Origin: an uncultured Caryophanales bacterium
GTDB lineage: Bacteria; Bacillota_I; Bacilli_A; RFN20; CAG-826
DNA: 23,026 bases
Reading direction: 5' to 3'
Assembly: GCA_905197045.1 (NCBI GenBank)
Contig: CAJJXG010000022.1
Location: 1-23,026 of the forward strand
This document shows positions 1 through 7,197 of this stretch, in pieces. Position 1 is the stretch's first letter; the number at the start of each line of letters is the position of its first letter. A model generated the notes under the pieces. It was not told the DNA's origin, did not search any database, and saw only the letters and a list, made by a program, of their open reading frames with translations. A program made the position numbers and the translations under genes.

Positions 1-9
1 CATAAAAAA

Positions 10-43
10 GTACCCCTTTCCTAATGTCTAGGATTTGGGGTAC
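10..43. terminator. Hairpin, probable terminator at the left edge
   Basis: GTACCCC (10-16) pairs with GGGGTAC (37-43), with an inner CCTA/TAGG pairing. Read on the minus strand the hairpin is followed by a run of six T. No minus-strand gene lies to its right, so it more likely closes a transcript entering from the left or acts in both directions. Confidence 0.4.
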
Positions 44-83
44 CTCTCATTTGCGCGCTATTTTTATTTTTAGTGAGATTTTT

Positions 84-111
84 TTGACAAAGATTAGACT
101 TTTATTATATT
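84..111 (+). promoter_or_regulatory. Sigma-A-type promoter of the ECF sigma operon
   Basis: TTGACA (84-89), a 16-nt spacer and TATATT (106-111). It would give a leader of about 55 nt before the ATG at 172. It lies upstream of a second, ECF-like promoter, so the operon may have both housekeeping and autoregulated transcription. Confidence 0.5.
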
Positions 112-135
112 TTATAAATATATTGGTTAAGGAAA

Positions 136-165
136 AACCAATAATTTTTCTTTTTGTTTCGTATT
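136..165 (+). promoter_or_regulatory. Putative ECF-type promoter before the sigma gene
   Basis: AACCAAT (136-142), 17 nt, then CGTATT (160-165). An AAC-type -35 with a CGTA -10 is the pattern recognised by ECF sigma factors such as Bacillus SigW. CCAATAATTT-N10-TTCGTATTTA recurs with identical spacing before the lipoprotein gene (1834-1863). The predicted transcription start falls at about 172, on the start codon itself. Confidence 0.55.
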
Positions 166-171
166 TAAGGT

Positions 172-687
172 ATGAGGGTAGAGCGACTAGAGAACTATAT
201 AGTCCAGTTTAAGAAAGGGAATTTCGACTTGTTCGATGATTTTTATGAGCAAGTTAAAAGACCTTGTTTTTATAACATCTATTCTCTTGTCAAGAATCAT
301 GATCTAAGTGAGGATTTACTCCAAGAAACTTTTGTTCGATTCCTTAAAAGTATTAACTCAATCGATGAAAACGAAAATGTTCTTGGATATTTAATTCTAA
401 TCAGTCGAAACATTACTTTAGATTACATTAAAAAACACGGAAGAGTTCGAGAATTATATGAACATGAAGAAGTGGCATCTAAAGATGATAACGATATCGA
501 TAAAACGATTTTGTTAGACAAAGTTAGAGAGATTCTCAAAAAAGATCAACTTGAAATCTTTACGTTACATGTACTATCGGATTTAACTTTTGAAGAAATT
601 GCAAAAATTTTAAAAAGACCGTTAGGAACTGTGTTGTGGAGCTATAACAGCGCCATTAAAAAGTTAAGAAAAGAGATAAAGTTATGA
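172..687 (+). CDS. ECF-family RNA polymerase sigma factor
   Basis: A 171-residue protein of the usual ECF length. Region 2 lies at about residues 25-95 and contains the typical DLSEDLLQETFVRFLKSI helix and a following arginine/lysine-rich stretch for -10 recognition. Region 4 lies at about 110-170, with an LTFEEIAKIL...LGTVLWSYNSAIKKLR helix-turn-helix for the -35 element. The ATG at 172 is the first possible start after an in-frame stop (166-168). The only Shine-Dalgarno-like bases (AAGG, 167-170) are too close to the ATG, so translation may be leaderless or weak. The stop overlaps the next gene (ATGA, 684-687), the usual arrangement for a sigma/anti-sigma pair. The stimulus cannot be told from sequence. 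The family call is secure. Confidence 0.93.
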   Translation: MRVERLENYIVQFKKGNFDLFDDFYEQVKRPCFYNIYSLVKNHDLSEDLLQETFVRFLKSINSIDENENVLGYLILISRNITLDYIKKHGRVRELYEHEEVASKDDNDIDKTILLDKVREILKKDQLEIFTLHVLSDLTFEEIAKILKRPLGTVLWSYNSAIKKLRKEIKL

Positions 688-1826
688 TAAAAATTGACGA
701 CAGAAACATTATAGAAAAGTTTAACAAAACTAAAGAATACGAAATAAAGACTTCTTCTAAAGAAATTCTTAATCTTTTTAAAGCGGAAGAAAGTAAAGTC
801 ATAGAAGAAGCTACCAAAAAAACTACCAAGAGTAAAAACAAAAAAGTTCTATTTGGAGGAATTGGCGTTTCTCTTTTAGCAGTTGCTACTTGCTCGATTA
901 TTTTATTTGTTGTTTTAAATCCGGCTGATCAAGAAAACGTAGTTAATCCACCAATTCTTAAACCAATAACTTCAACAAATGTTTTAAGTAATGAACTTTT
1001 AACTTTATCAAGTTTTAAAACTTATGGAGAATCTACTAGCTCTAATCAAAATCTAAGATTTTTAAAGAAAAGAGCTTCTATATTAAAAGAGAGTGATTTT
1101 AAAAAAATAGTTAATGATTTTGATTCTATTCAATCAGGCGCAATGGATATTTTAAATAGAGAAAATGGCATAATGGTTGAAAGCGCAAAAGAAGTTGACT
1201 TTCTATATGAAAGCAAAACTTATAAATATTGTGATAATTACTATTCAATTAATGATGATTTTAAAGTTCCTTTTATGAGTTTTTATTATAACGAAATAGA
1301 TGAAACTAGTATTAAAGAGGAATTTAATAGTGAGCATGAATATTTAATAATGCTTAATAATGAATATTATGATTGTTATATTGCAAAAGAAAGTGAAATT
1401 GAAGAAGACGAAAGAGAAGAAGAAATCAAAATTTTATGCATTAATGAAGTTAAAAATGAATATATCTTAATCGAAAAAGAAAATGAATATGAAGGAAAAG
1501 AGGTCGAAAACTCTTATTCAATTTCTTATTTTTCATCTTTAAATAATCTAATAGAGGAAGAGTTTGATTACACTTTAACTTATGATTTAGAAAGTGAAGG
1601 CGATAAAGAAGAATTAGAAATAAGTGTTGAAACTCCATTTACTCAAAGTGAATTTCAAAATATTTCTTTAGTATCAAAATCACCTTTAACTTATAGTTTT
1701 TTAGTTGAATATGAAAACGAAAAAGAAGATATCGAAGTTGAAAATCTTCGTGTTAATTTAACCTATGAAAATGAACAAAGAATTTATACAAACGATCAAT
1801 ATAATCTTTCGATAATAAAAAAATAA
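684..1826 (+). CDS. Single-pass membrane protein, probable anti-sigma factor
   Basis: A 380-residue protein overlapping the sigma gene by 4 nt. Residues 1-54 are charged and predicted cytoplasmic, residues about 55-79 form one hydrophobic helix (VLFGGIGVSLLAVATCSIIL), and residues 80-380 would be outside the cell. No zinc-binding anti-sigma motif (HxxxCxxC) is visible. The role is inferred from the coupled position and topology. The outer domain is rich in glutamate, lysine and tyrosine, with many alternating strand-like segments. It resembles the downstream lipoprotein from an SDFK/STDFK motif (about residue 136) through acidic ES-E-EEDEREEE-type stretches, pointing to duplication of an ectodomain. 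Expected function: hold the sigma factor at the membrane and release it on an outside signal. It matches no specific family that I recognise. Confidence 0.7.
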   Translation: MIKIDDRNIIEKFNKTKEYEIKTSSKEILNLFKAEESKVIEEATKKTTKSKNKKVLFGGIGVSLLAVATCSIILFVVLNPADQENVVNPPILKPITSTNVLSNELLTLSSFKTYGESTSSNQNLRFLKKRASILKESDFKKIVNDFDSIQSGAMDILNRENGIMVESAKEVDFLYESKTYKYCDNYYSINDDFKVPFMSFYYNEIDETSIKEEFNSEHEYLIMLNNEYYDCYIAKESEIEEDEREEEIKILCINEVKNEYILIEKENEYEGKEVENSYSISYFSSLNNLIEEEFDYTLTYDLESEGDKEELEISVETPFTQSEFQNISLVSKSPLTYSFLVEYENEKEDIEVENLRVNLTYENEQRIYTNDQYNLSIIKK

Positions 1827-1833
1827 AAAAATC

Positions 1834-1863
1834 CCAATAATTTAAAAACCTCGTTCGTATTTA
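1834..1863 (+). promoter_or_regulatory. Second copy of the ECF-type promoter motif
   Basis: CCAATAATTT (1834-1843), 10 nt, TTCGTATTTA (1854-1863): the same two blocks at the same spacing as 138-167. The predicted transcription start is near 1868, upstream of a good ribosome site (AGGGAGG, 1876-1882) for the lipoprotein gene. Confidence 0.55.
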
Positions 1864-1873
1864 CAGTAAATAC
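1857..1873. repeat. Short perfect palindrome overlapping the -10
   Basis: GTATTTAC (1857-1864), one central base, GTAAATAC (1866-1873). It overlaps the putative ECF -10 and transcription start, so it could be an operator or a small 5' hairpin. It is not conserved at the sigma gene copy. Confidence 0.4.
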
Positions 1874-1892
1874 TTAGGGAGGAAACAAAATT

Positions 1893-2813
1893 ATGAGAAA
1901 AAATTTATTTACTATTAGTTTATTGTCAATCGTTACTTTAGGTGTAGGAGTTCTTACAAGTTGTTCAAACGATACACCTTCTACAAATTTAGGAGGAGTA
2001 GAAATTCCTTTATCTTCCAAAAAAGAAAATACTTTTCAAGCAACAACAAGTGTTAGCTTATTAAATTCAATAACAGAAAGTAGTGCTTTAAGTAGAGCTA
2101 ATCAACTTAAATTAGGTAAAGATTTTAAAAATCAAGAAACTTCTACTAGTACTGATTTTAAAGAAATTTTGCCACAACTTGAGCTTATGATGAATAATGG
2201 TTTTGACATTAAATCTGAGATCGAAAGTGTTGAAACTACAATTGGTGACACTACTTATAGCGTCAAAGAAACAATTTCATATAAAGACTTTAATAATCAA
2301 GAAGTTACATATTCTTTAGTTTATAACGTTAAAGAGTATGAAGAAAAAGATGATGATGAAATTGAAAAATACACTTTAATGGATGGGTATGTTCTACTTG
2401 AAGAAAATGAATATTCTTTTAGAAGTTTAATGAAAAGCGAAGAAGAACATGATGAAAATGAAGTTGAACGCAATTTTAAAATTAATCTTGAAAACAATTC
2501 ATACATCTTTGTTGAATCATCATTAGAAAATGAAGAGGATGAAACAGAAGAAGAATACGAATATACCTATGTAGAAAATGGCCGTAAGAAAATGGAATAT
2601 TCAATTGAAATAGAAAAAGAAGGTTTTAAAGATTCAATTGAAATTGAAGAAAACGATAGAGAATATGAAGTTAAAAGAATAAGCAAAGATGGTAAAACTT
2701 ATTTCCTAATTCAAATTAAAGAAGGTAAAAATTATAAAGACTATTTAAGTTATGAAAAAGTTTTAAATGATGATGGAAGTGTATCTTATATCGAGACTAC
2801 ATTTAGAAAATAA
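1893..2813 (+). CDS. Acidic lipoprotein of the ECF sigma locus
   Basis: A 306-residue protein with a lipoprotein signal peptide: positive start (MRKN), hydrophobic core, lipobox LTSC with the lipidated cysteine at residue 24. The mature part is very rich in Glu, Lys, Tyr and Ser and looks like repeated beta strands with acidic loops (EEEHDENEVER, NEEDETEEEYEY). Its middle resembles the outer domain of the preceding membrane protein, from STDFKEI onward. The start is set by AGGGAGG at 1876-1882. It has its own copy of the ECF promoter motif, so it is probably a regulon member that feeds back on, or competes with, the anti-sigma ectodomain. A bidirectional terminator follows. The function is unknown. 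Confidence 0.75.
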   Translation: MRKNLFTISLLSIVTLGVGVLTSCSNDTPSTNLGGVEIPLSSKKENTFQATTSVSLLNSITESSALSRANQLKLGKDFKNQETSTSTDFKEILPQLELMMNNGFDIKSEIESVETTIGDTTYSVKETISYKDFNNQEVTYSLVYNVKEYEEKDDDEIEKYTLMDGYVLLEENEYSFRSLMKSEEEHDENEVERNFKINLENNSYIFVESSLENEEDETEEEYEYTYVENGRKKMEYSIEIEKEGFKDSIEIEENDREYEVKRISKDGKTYFLIQIKEGKNYKDYLSYEKVLNDDGSVSYIETTFRK

Positions 2814-2847
2814 TTAAGGATTTGCAGACTTTTTCAAAAAATGCAAC

Positions 2848-2881
2848 AAAAAACTCGTAAGTTTAATCTTACGAGTTTTTA
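2848..2881. terminator. Bidirectional intrinsic terminator
   Basis: A 13-bp stem (2849-2861 with 2868-2880; core ACTCGTAAG/CTTACGAGT) with a TTTAAT loop, flanked by A5 and T5. It separates the lipoprotein gene (plus) from the convergent DUF308-like gene (minus) and should serve both. Confidence 0.9.
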
Positions 2882-2901
2882 AGATTTAATCTTCCTTTTT
2901 A

Positions 2902-3432
2902 TTACTTTTTGCTTAAAGCGATAAGTGTAATTATTAAATTATATAAACCATATAAAGCAAGAACTACACCAAAAGCAACCCAGCAATAAGAAGTCATTTC
3001 TGGAATTGCAACAAACAAAATGCCAAGAACAAGTAAAATTAAACCGATTATTAATTCAGTAATACCTGCATTATTTTTATGGAGCACGAATTTAACGACT
3101 GAGTCTAAAACAAGTAAACTTCCTAAAACAATTAATGCAACAAAAATAATGTTGGTTAATAAATTTACTAATGGCACATAATCACACATTGTGGCAATAC
3201 CAACGCCTAATAAAATACCTCCAGCGACGCCAAAAGGCATAATGAATGATTTTGTGTCATAAACACTTCTAAATAAGAAGAATACGCCATAAACAACTAG
3301 TGCAAGACCGACAAGATATTTGATGATGTCTTGGCTAATTACTGAACAAGCAATTAAAATACCAACAACGATGAGTAAAACATTTTGAATAATTTTAAGT
3401 GCTCTTGCTTTTGAGATTTTTGAATTTGCCAT
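2902..3432 (-). CDS. DUF308/HdeD-like multi-pass membrane protein
   Basis: I place the start at 3432 (MANSKISKAR..., 176 residues). A good ribosome site (AAAGGAAGAG) lies just before it, and two well-formed promoters lie upstream within the longer reading frame, which could start at 3528. About six hydrophobic helices are arranged as repeated pairs with short turns (IIQNVLLIVVGILIA, LVVYGVFFLFRSVYD, LIIGLILLVLGILFVAIPE). Paired helices with LG-IL-x-xP endings are typical of the HdeD/DUF308 family. Function is not established for most members; acid or general membrane stress is reported for HdeD. It is divergent from cysK and convergent with the ECF sigma locus. Confidence in the family is moderate. 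Confidence 0.65.
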   Translation of the reverse strand: MANSKISKARALKIIQNVLLIVVGILIACSVISQDIIKYLVGLALVVYGVFFLFRSVYDTKSFIMPFGVAGGILLGVGIATMCDYVPLVNLLTNIIFVALIVLGSLLVLDSVVKFVLHKNNAGITELIIGLILLVLGILFVAIPEMTSYCWVAFGVVLALYGLYNLIITLIALSKK

Positions 3433-3454
3433 ACTATCTCTTCCTTTCATTAAA

Positions 3455-3483
3455 ATTATAGATTCATCTTTATTTATACTCAA
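3455..3483 (-). promoter_or_regulatory. Promoter of the DUF308-like gene
   Basis: On the minus strand TTGAGT (3483-3478), 17 nt, TATAAT (3460-3455), followed by the ribosome site and the ATG at 3432. A second, overlapping pair further upstream (TTGCTT-16-TATAAA) is also plausible. Confidence 0.65.
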
Positions 3484-3540
3484 CCAAATTAAGTAAGCAA
3501 AAACATATATAAATACGAGAATTATCATTATAATTTAAGT

Positions 3541-4464
3541 ATGTATAAAAATTCTGTAGTAGAGGCAATTGGAGAAACTCCATTAATTAATTTAAAAAAT
3601 ATTACTAAGAAGTATGACCTTACTTTTAATCTTTTTGCTAAGTTAGAAAGAAATAATCCTAGCGGAAGCGTAAAAGATCGAGCAGCCTATTTTATTATTA
3701 AAGGCGCTATTGAATCTAAAAAGATAAATAAAGATAGTGTAATTATTGAAGCTACAAGTGGAAACATGGGTATATCTTTAGCAATGATTGCTGCTTCTTT
3801 TAATTTAAGATGCATAATTTGTATGCCAGAAAATGCTTCAAAAGAAAGAGTCTTAATGATGAAAGCTTATGGAGCAGAAGTCATTTTAACAAGTAAAAAA
3901 GAAGGAATGGCAGGGAGCGTTAAATTAGCTGAAGAGTTAGGAAGAAAGTATCAAAATTCCTTTTTAGCTCATCAATTTGAAAACGAAAGCAATGTAAAAG
4001 CTCATTATGAAACTACTTCTTGGGAAATTTTAAAAGATTTAGATGGAAAGCTTGATGTATTTATGGCAGGAGTTGGGACTAGTGGAACTTTAATAGGGAA
4101 TGCAAAACGCTTTAAAGAAACTAATCCCAAAATAGAAATTATTGGAATAGAACCTAAAGCTTCGCCACTTTTAAATAAAGGAGTTAGCGGGCCTCATTTA
4201 ATTCAAGGTCTTGGACCAAACTTCTTGCCAAAAATTTATCAAAAAGACTTAGTTGATAAAATTTTTGATATAGATAATGAAGAAGCTTATGAAGGAAGTA
4301 GAGTCCTTGCAAAATGTGAAGGATTATTATGTGGTATCTCTTCAGGCGCTGCTTTAATGGGAGCTTTAAAGCTTGATAAAGTGAAGTATAAAGATAAAAA
4401 TGTTGTTATAATTTTACCAGACAATGGAGAAAGATATTTAAGTGTAGAAAACCTTTATGAATGA
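3541..4464 (+). CDS. cysK: Cysteine synthase (O-acetylserine sulfhydrylase)
   Basis: A 307-residue fold-type II PLP enzyme that makes cysteine from O-acetylserine and sulfide. Lys45 in SGSVKDRAA is the expected PLP lysine. TSGNMGIS (72-79) is the substrate-binding loop, GVGTSGT binds the cofactor phosphate, and SSGAA and PDNGERYLS mark the C-terminal part. The length and N-terminus (VVEAIGETPLINL) are full for the family. No clear ribosome site precedes the ATG, and a TATAAT at 3529-3534 would start transcription near 3541, so the message may be leaderless. The next gene is serine acetyltransferase, overlapping by 8 nt, so both steps from serine to cysteine are co-expressed. CysM is the main alternative name. 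Confidence 0.93.
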   Translation: MYKNSVVEAIGETPLINLKNITKKYDLTFNLFAKLERNNPSGSVKDRAAYFIIKGAIESKKINKDSVIIEATSGNMGISLAMIAASFNLRCIICMPENASKERVLMMKAYGAEVILTSKKEGMAGSVKLAEELGRKYQNSFLAHQFENESNVKAHYETTSWEILKDLDGKLDVFMAGVGTSGTLIGNAKRFKETNPKIEIIGIEPKASPLLNKGVSGPHLIQGLGPNFLPKIYQKDLVDKIFDIDNEEAYEGSRVLAKCEGLLCGISSGAALMGALKLDKVKYKDKNVVIILPDNGERYLSVENLYE

Positions 4465-5260
4465 AAGAAGTATTGATGGTTTATATGAATCAATGATCAA
4501 GATAGAAAAGAAAAATGACTGGTTAAAACTTGATCGAGATGAATTAATTAAATTTTATAAAAACATTAGAACTGCAATGTTTTTAGATTTTTATACGGAA
4601 AAAATCAGTAAAAATGAAATTGATAAATATATAGATAAAAGTGTTTTAAATCTTAAACTAGCTTTTAAAGAAAACTATGATAAATATAAAGAACAACTTA
4701 AATCTTTTTATGAAAAATTACCTAGTTTAAGAGAGGCGCTTCTCCTTGATATTAAAGCAATTTATGATGGTGATCCAGCTTGTGATAGCTATATTGAAGT
4801 TGTAACTGCTTATCCTGGATTTATTGCAATAAGTGCTTATAGAATTGCTCATGAATTCTATCTTTTAGGTTTAAAATTCCCAGCTAGAGTTTTAACAGAA
4901 TATGCTCATACTCGAACTGGCATTGATATAAATCCAGGTGCTAAAATTGGAAAATCATTTTTTATTGATCATGGAACTGGAATTGTAATTGGTGAAACAA
5001 CCGAAATTGGAGATAATGTAAAAATCTATCAAGGTGTTACTTTAGGCGCACTTTCTTTAAAAGAAGGTCATAATTTAAATGGAGTAAAAAGACATCCAAC
5101 AATAAAAGATAATGTAACTATTTATAGTGGAGCTTCTATTTTAGGAGGTAATACCATAATTGGTGAAAACTCAATTATTGGAAGTAATGTTTTTATTGTT
5201 AAATCAGTAGCAGCAAATACCACTTGTAAAAATAAATATACTGAAGAGTGCAATAAATAG
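4457..5260 (+). CDS. cysE: Serine O-acetyltransferase
   Basis: A 267-residue enzyme converting serine and acetyl-CoA to O-acetylserine, the substrate of the preceding cysteine synthase. The N-terminal half is the helical SATase domain (SLREALLLDIKAIYDGDPAC; YPGFIAISAYRIAHEFYLLG). The C-terminal part is a left-handed beta helix of hexapeptide repeats (GIDINPGAKIGKSFFIDHGT, GIVIGETTEIGDNVKIYQGV, TIKDNVTIYSGASILGG). The catalytic histidine lies in FIDHGTG. It overlaps cysK by 8 nt, so translational coupling is likely; no strong ribosome site is seen. The hexapeptide end lacks the usual longer tail that docks into CysK (it ends TEECNK), so complex formation is uncertain. Confidence 0.93.
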   Translation: MNERSIDGLYESMIKIEKKNDWLKLDRDELIKFYKNIRTAMFLDFYTEKISKNEIDKYIDKSVLNLKLAFKENYDKYKEQLKSFYEKLPSLREALLLDIKAIYDGDPACDSYIEVVTAYPGFIAISAYRIAHEFYLLGLKFPARVLTEYAHTRTGIDINPGAKIGKSFFIDHGTGIVIGETTEIGDNVKIYQGVTLGALSLKEGHNLNGVKRHPTIKDNVTIYSGASILGGNTIIGENSIIGSNVFIVKSVAANTTCKNKYTEECNK

Positions 5261-5261
5261 A

Positions 5262-5358
5262 ATTTGTAGTGTAAGAAGAAGGTCTGTTGATATTCGAGGT
5301 TAGTATTCACTAACCAAAACAGAGCGAAAAAAAATAGGACCGCGAATGTCCTACAAAT
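5262..5358. other. Structured stretch between cysE and the tRNA operon
   Basis: Nested inverted repeats: ATTTGTAG (5262-5269) with CTACAAAT (5351-5358); TCTGTT (5283-5288) with AACAGA (5318-5323); GGTTAG (5298-5303) with CTAACC (5310-5315). The right end also holds the tRNA-operon terminator. No open frame of note; no known RNA family recognised. Confidence 0.4.
5327..5353 (-). terminator. Terminator of the tRNA operon
   Basis: On the minus strand TAGGAC, loop ATTCGCG, GTCCTA, then eight T (5334-5327). It lies about 40 nt beyond the 3' end of tRNA-Thr. Confidence 0.85.
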
Positions 5359-5392
5359 ATATCTAAACAAGCAGTGCTTGTAATTCTAGAAG

Positions 5393-5468
5393 TGGTGCCT
5401 TCTGTCGGACTCGGACCAACCACCTACTGATTACAAGTCAGTCGCTCTACCAGATGAGCTAAGAAGGC
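5393..5468 (-). tRNA. tRNA-Thr (anticodon TGT)
   Basis: Cloverleaf on the minus strand: acceptor GCCTTCT/AGAAGGC, D arm GCTC...GAGC, anticodon stem ACTGA/TCAGT with loop CTTGTAA (TGT), T stem GTTGG/CCGAC, discriminator A and encoded CCA (5395-5393). The T loop reads TCCGAGT, so position 55 is C rather than the near-universal T. Confidence 0.95.
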
Positions 5469-5477
5469 ATTTATTTT

Positions 5478-5552
5478 TGGTGGGCGTTATTAGGATCGAA
5501 CTAATGACCTTTTCCGTGTGAAGGAAACGCTCTCCCGCTGAGCTAAACACCC
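5478..5552 (-). tRNA. tRNA-Val (anticodon CAC)
   Basis: Acceptor GGGTGTT/AACGCCC (one G-T pair), D arm GCTC...GAGC, anticodon stem TTTCC/GGAAA with loop TTCACAC (CAC, reading GUG), T arm ATTAG-TTCGATC-CTAAT, discriminator A and encoded CCA. It is in the same transcript as tRNA-Ile and tRNA-Thr. Confidence 0.95.
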
Positions 5553-5580
5553 AACTAAATAACGCTCAATATTTACTTTT

Positions 5581-5657
<77 letters not shown>

Positions 5658-5686
5658 AAAAATCGCGCTTCTTTAGACGCTCAATT

Positions 5687-5716
5687 ACTATACACTAAAA
5701 GGGGTAATTAAATCAA
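5687..5716 (-). promoter_or_regulatory. Promoter of the tRNA operon
   Basis: On the minus strand TTGATT (5716-5711), 18 nt, TATAGT (5692-5687), about 30 nt upstream of tRNA-Ile. No tRNA or protein gene lies between it and the next promoter at 5828. Confidence 0.65.
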
Positions 5717-5827
5717 GAGAAAAATTTTAAAATAATTCTGATGATTTTTTCCTTTGTAAAGCTTTAAATTATTATTATTCTCTTTTTCTAAACTAACTTA
5801 ATAAATTAGAACCCAAGAAACTTCCTC

Positions 5828-5856
5828 TTGATATTTAAAAACTTCGCTCCTATCAT
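5828..5856 (+). promoter_or_regulatory. Promoter of the broken ArsB-like transporter
   Basis: TTGATA (5828-5833), 17 nt, TATCAT (5851-5856). The expected transcription start is near 5863, about 20 nt before the ATG at 5883. Confidence 0.6.
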
Positions 5857-5870
5857 TATTAATCGGTTAT

Positions 5871-6527
5871 TTGGTAGAAGTTATGTTAAGTATTTATATT
5901 ATTGGTCTTTTAACTATTGTTTTAATGACTTTATCATTCTTTTTGTTTCCTAAAATTAAAATTGGAAAAAATTTTTCAATTGATACTTATTGGGTGGTTA
6001 CTTTAATTGGAGCTTTATTAATCTTATTAATAAATTATTCAATTGCAGGAGATATTTTATCTTTATTTATTGAGAATAACTCAACTAATCCATTTAAAAT
6101 AATTGTTTTATTTTTATCTTTAACCTTTATATCAAAATTTTTAGATAATGTTGGTTTATTTAATTATTTGGCGACAAGAGCGAGTCGAATTGGCAAAGGA
6201 AACCAATTAATAATCTTTACCGCATTTTATTTTTTAATTTCACTTTTAACAATATTAACCAATAACGATATCATAATTATTGTTACACCAATCATGATAT
6301 ATTTTGCTAAAGCAGCAAAAGTAAAACCGCTTCCATATCTTATAATGGTTTGTTTTGTTTTAAATACTTTATCAACAACTTTTTTAACAACTAATGTCTC
6401 TAATTTATATTTAGCTTCTTTTTTTGGAATAACTTATTTTGATTATTTTTTAAAACTGACACCAGTCTCTTTAATTCTAATGGTTGTTTTATATCTTTTA
6501 TTAATAATTATTTTTATAAAGATTTAA
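5871..6527 (+). pseudogene. ArsB/NhaD-type transporter, N-terminal part (frameshifted)
   Basis: This is the first half of an ion-transporter-superfamily permease (CitMHS/ArsB/NhaD-like). The open frame begins with TTG at 5871, but the ATG at 5883 (MLSIYIIGLL) is the likelier start. About five to six hydrophobic helices are visible. Family hallmarks are the re-entrant loop TNNDIIIIVTPIMIYFAKAA and NTLSTTFLTTNVSNLYLASFFGI, which matches the ArsB pattern around VSNLTNLL. The frame ends at TAA 6525-6527. The continuation (FYKDLKVKIEVEVEKE...) lies in the -1 frame and is open through this point. The switch falls in a T5 run at 6511-6515, so a single-base indel or sequencing error is likely. Joined, the two parts give about 434 residues, normal for the family. 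The substrate (arsenite, Na+/H+ or an organic acid) cannot be told. Confidence 0.75.
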
Positions 6528-7186
6528 AAGTTAAAATCGAAGTAGAAGTAGAAAAAGAAGCTATTAAAAACAAGTTCTTACTTGTTATTGGCTTATTTTC
6601 GTTAAGCGCAACAACAATACTTTTAATAGTTTCTAATCTTATTAATATAGAGATGTATTTAATTACTTTACTTTTTGCTTTATTTGATTTAATAATTGCG
6701 ATTTCTTACTGCTTTATTAAAAAAGAAGATAAAGGATATTTTATTAAACCTATTAAAACTTTACCTTATGAATTTATTCCTTTTCTTGTTTCAATGTTTG
6801 TAATTATCTCTAGTTTAAATCAGACTCCATTATTAAAAGATATTGGTACACTAATTAATTCGATTGAATCGACTGAGCTTGAAACTTTAACTTATGGTTT
6901 AACAAGTGCTTTAAGTGCAAATTTAGTAAATAATGTTCCGATGGCTTTACTTTATGGAAACATTTTAAATAGCGGAAGCTTAACTAGTTTAGATAATGTT
7001 TACGCAGTTATTCTAGCAAGTAATCTTTGTGCTTTAATTACTCCTTGCGGCGCATTATCTTCTTTGATGTTTATGAGAATTTGTAAAGAAAATAGAGTGG
7101 AGATTACTTATTTAGATTATCTTAAATTTGCACCACTTGGAGTGATTCTTTTATTTATTGGTATTGGTTTAATTATTGTTTTATAA
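6528..7186 (+). pseudogene. ArsB/NhaD-type transporter, C-terminal part (frameshifted)
   Basis: This is the second half of the same permease, in the -1 frame relative to the first part. The coding similarity continues upstream of the first in-frame ATG (6653), back through KVKIEVEVEKEAIKNKFLLVI to about 6515, so 6653 is not a true gene start. Hydrophobic helices and the motif LTYGLTSALSANLVNNVPMALLYGNI correspond to the second inverted repeat of ArsB-like proteins (LL-NN-P-A). It ends at 7186, only 11 nt from the convergent MATE gene, with no hairpin terminator visible. If the base count is right, the transporter is inactive unless a ribosome slips. No canonical X-XXY-YYZ slippery heptamer is in frame here. 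Confidence 0.75.
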
Positions 7187-7197
7187 AAGAAAAAAGT

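Noticed and set aside
24..212. A 62-residue open frame at the left edge
   Set aside because: It overlaps the promoters and the start of the sigma gene, has no ribosome site and no family-like composition.
1450..1638. Minus-strand frames inside the acidic proteins (also 2321-2506)
   Set aside because: They are antisense shadows of Glu/Lys-rich coding sequence without ribosome sites.
6510..6516. Programmed -1 frameshift site in the ArsB-like gene
   Set aside because: The in-frame codons ATT TTT do not give a canonical X-XXY-YYZ heptamer and no downstream pseudoknot is evident; an indel is more likely.
6653..7186. Separate second-subunit gene starting at ATG 6653
   Set aside because: Transporter-like coding continues upstream of this ATG in the same frame and no ribosome site precedes it.
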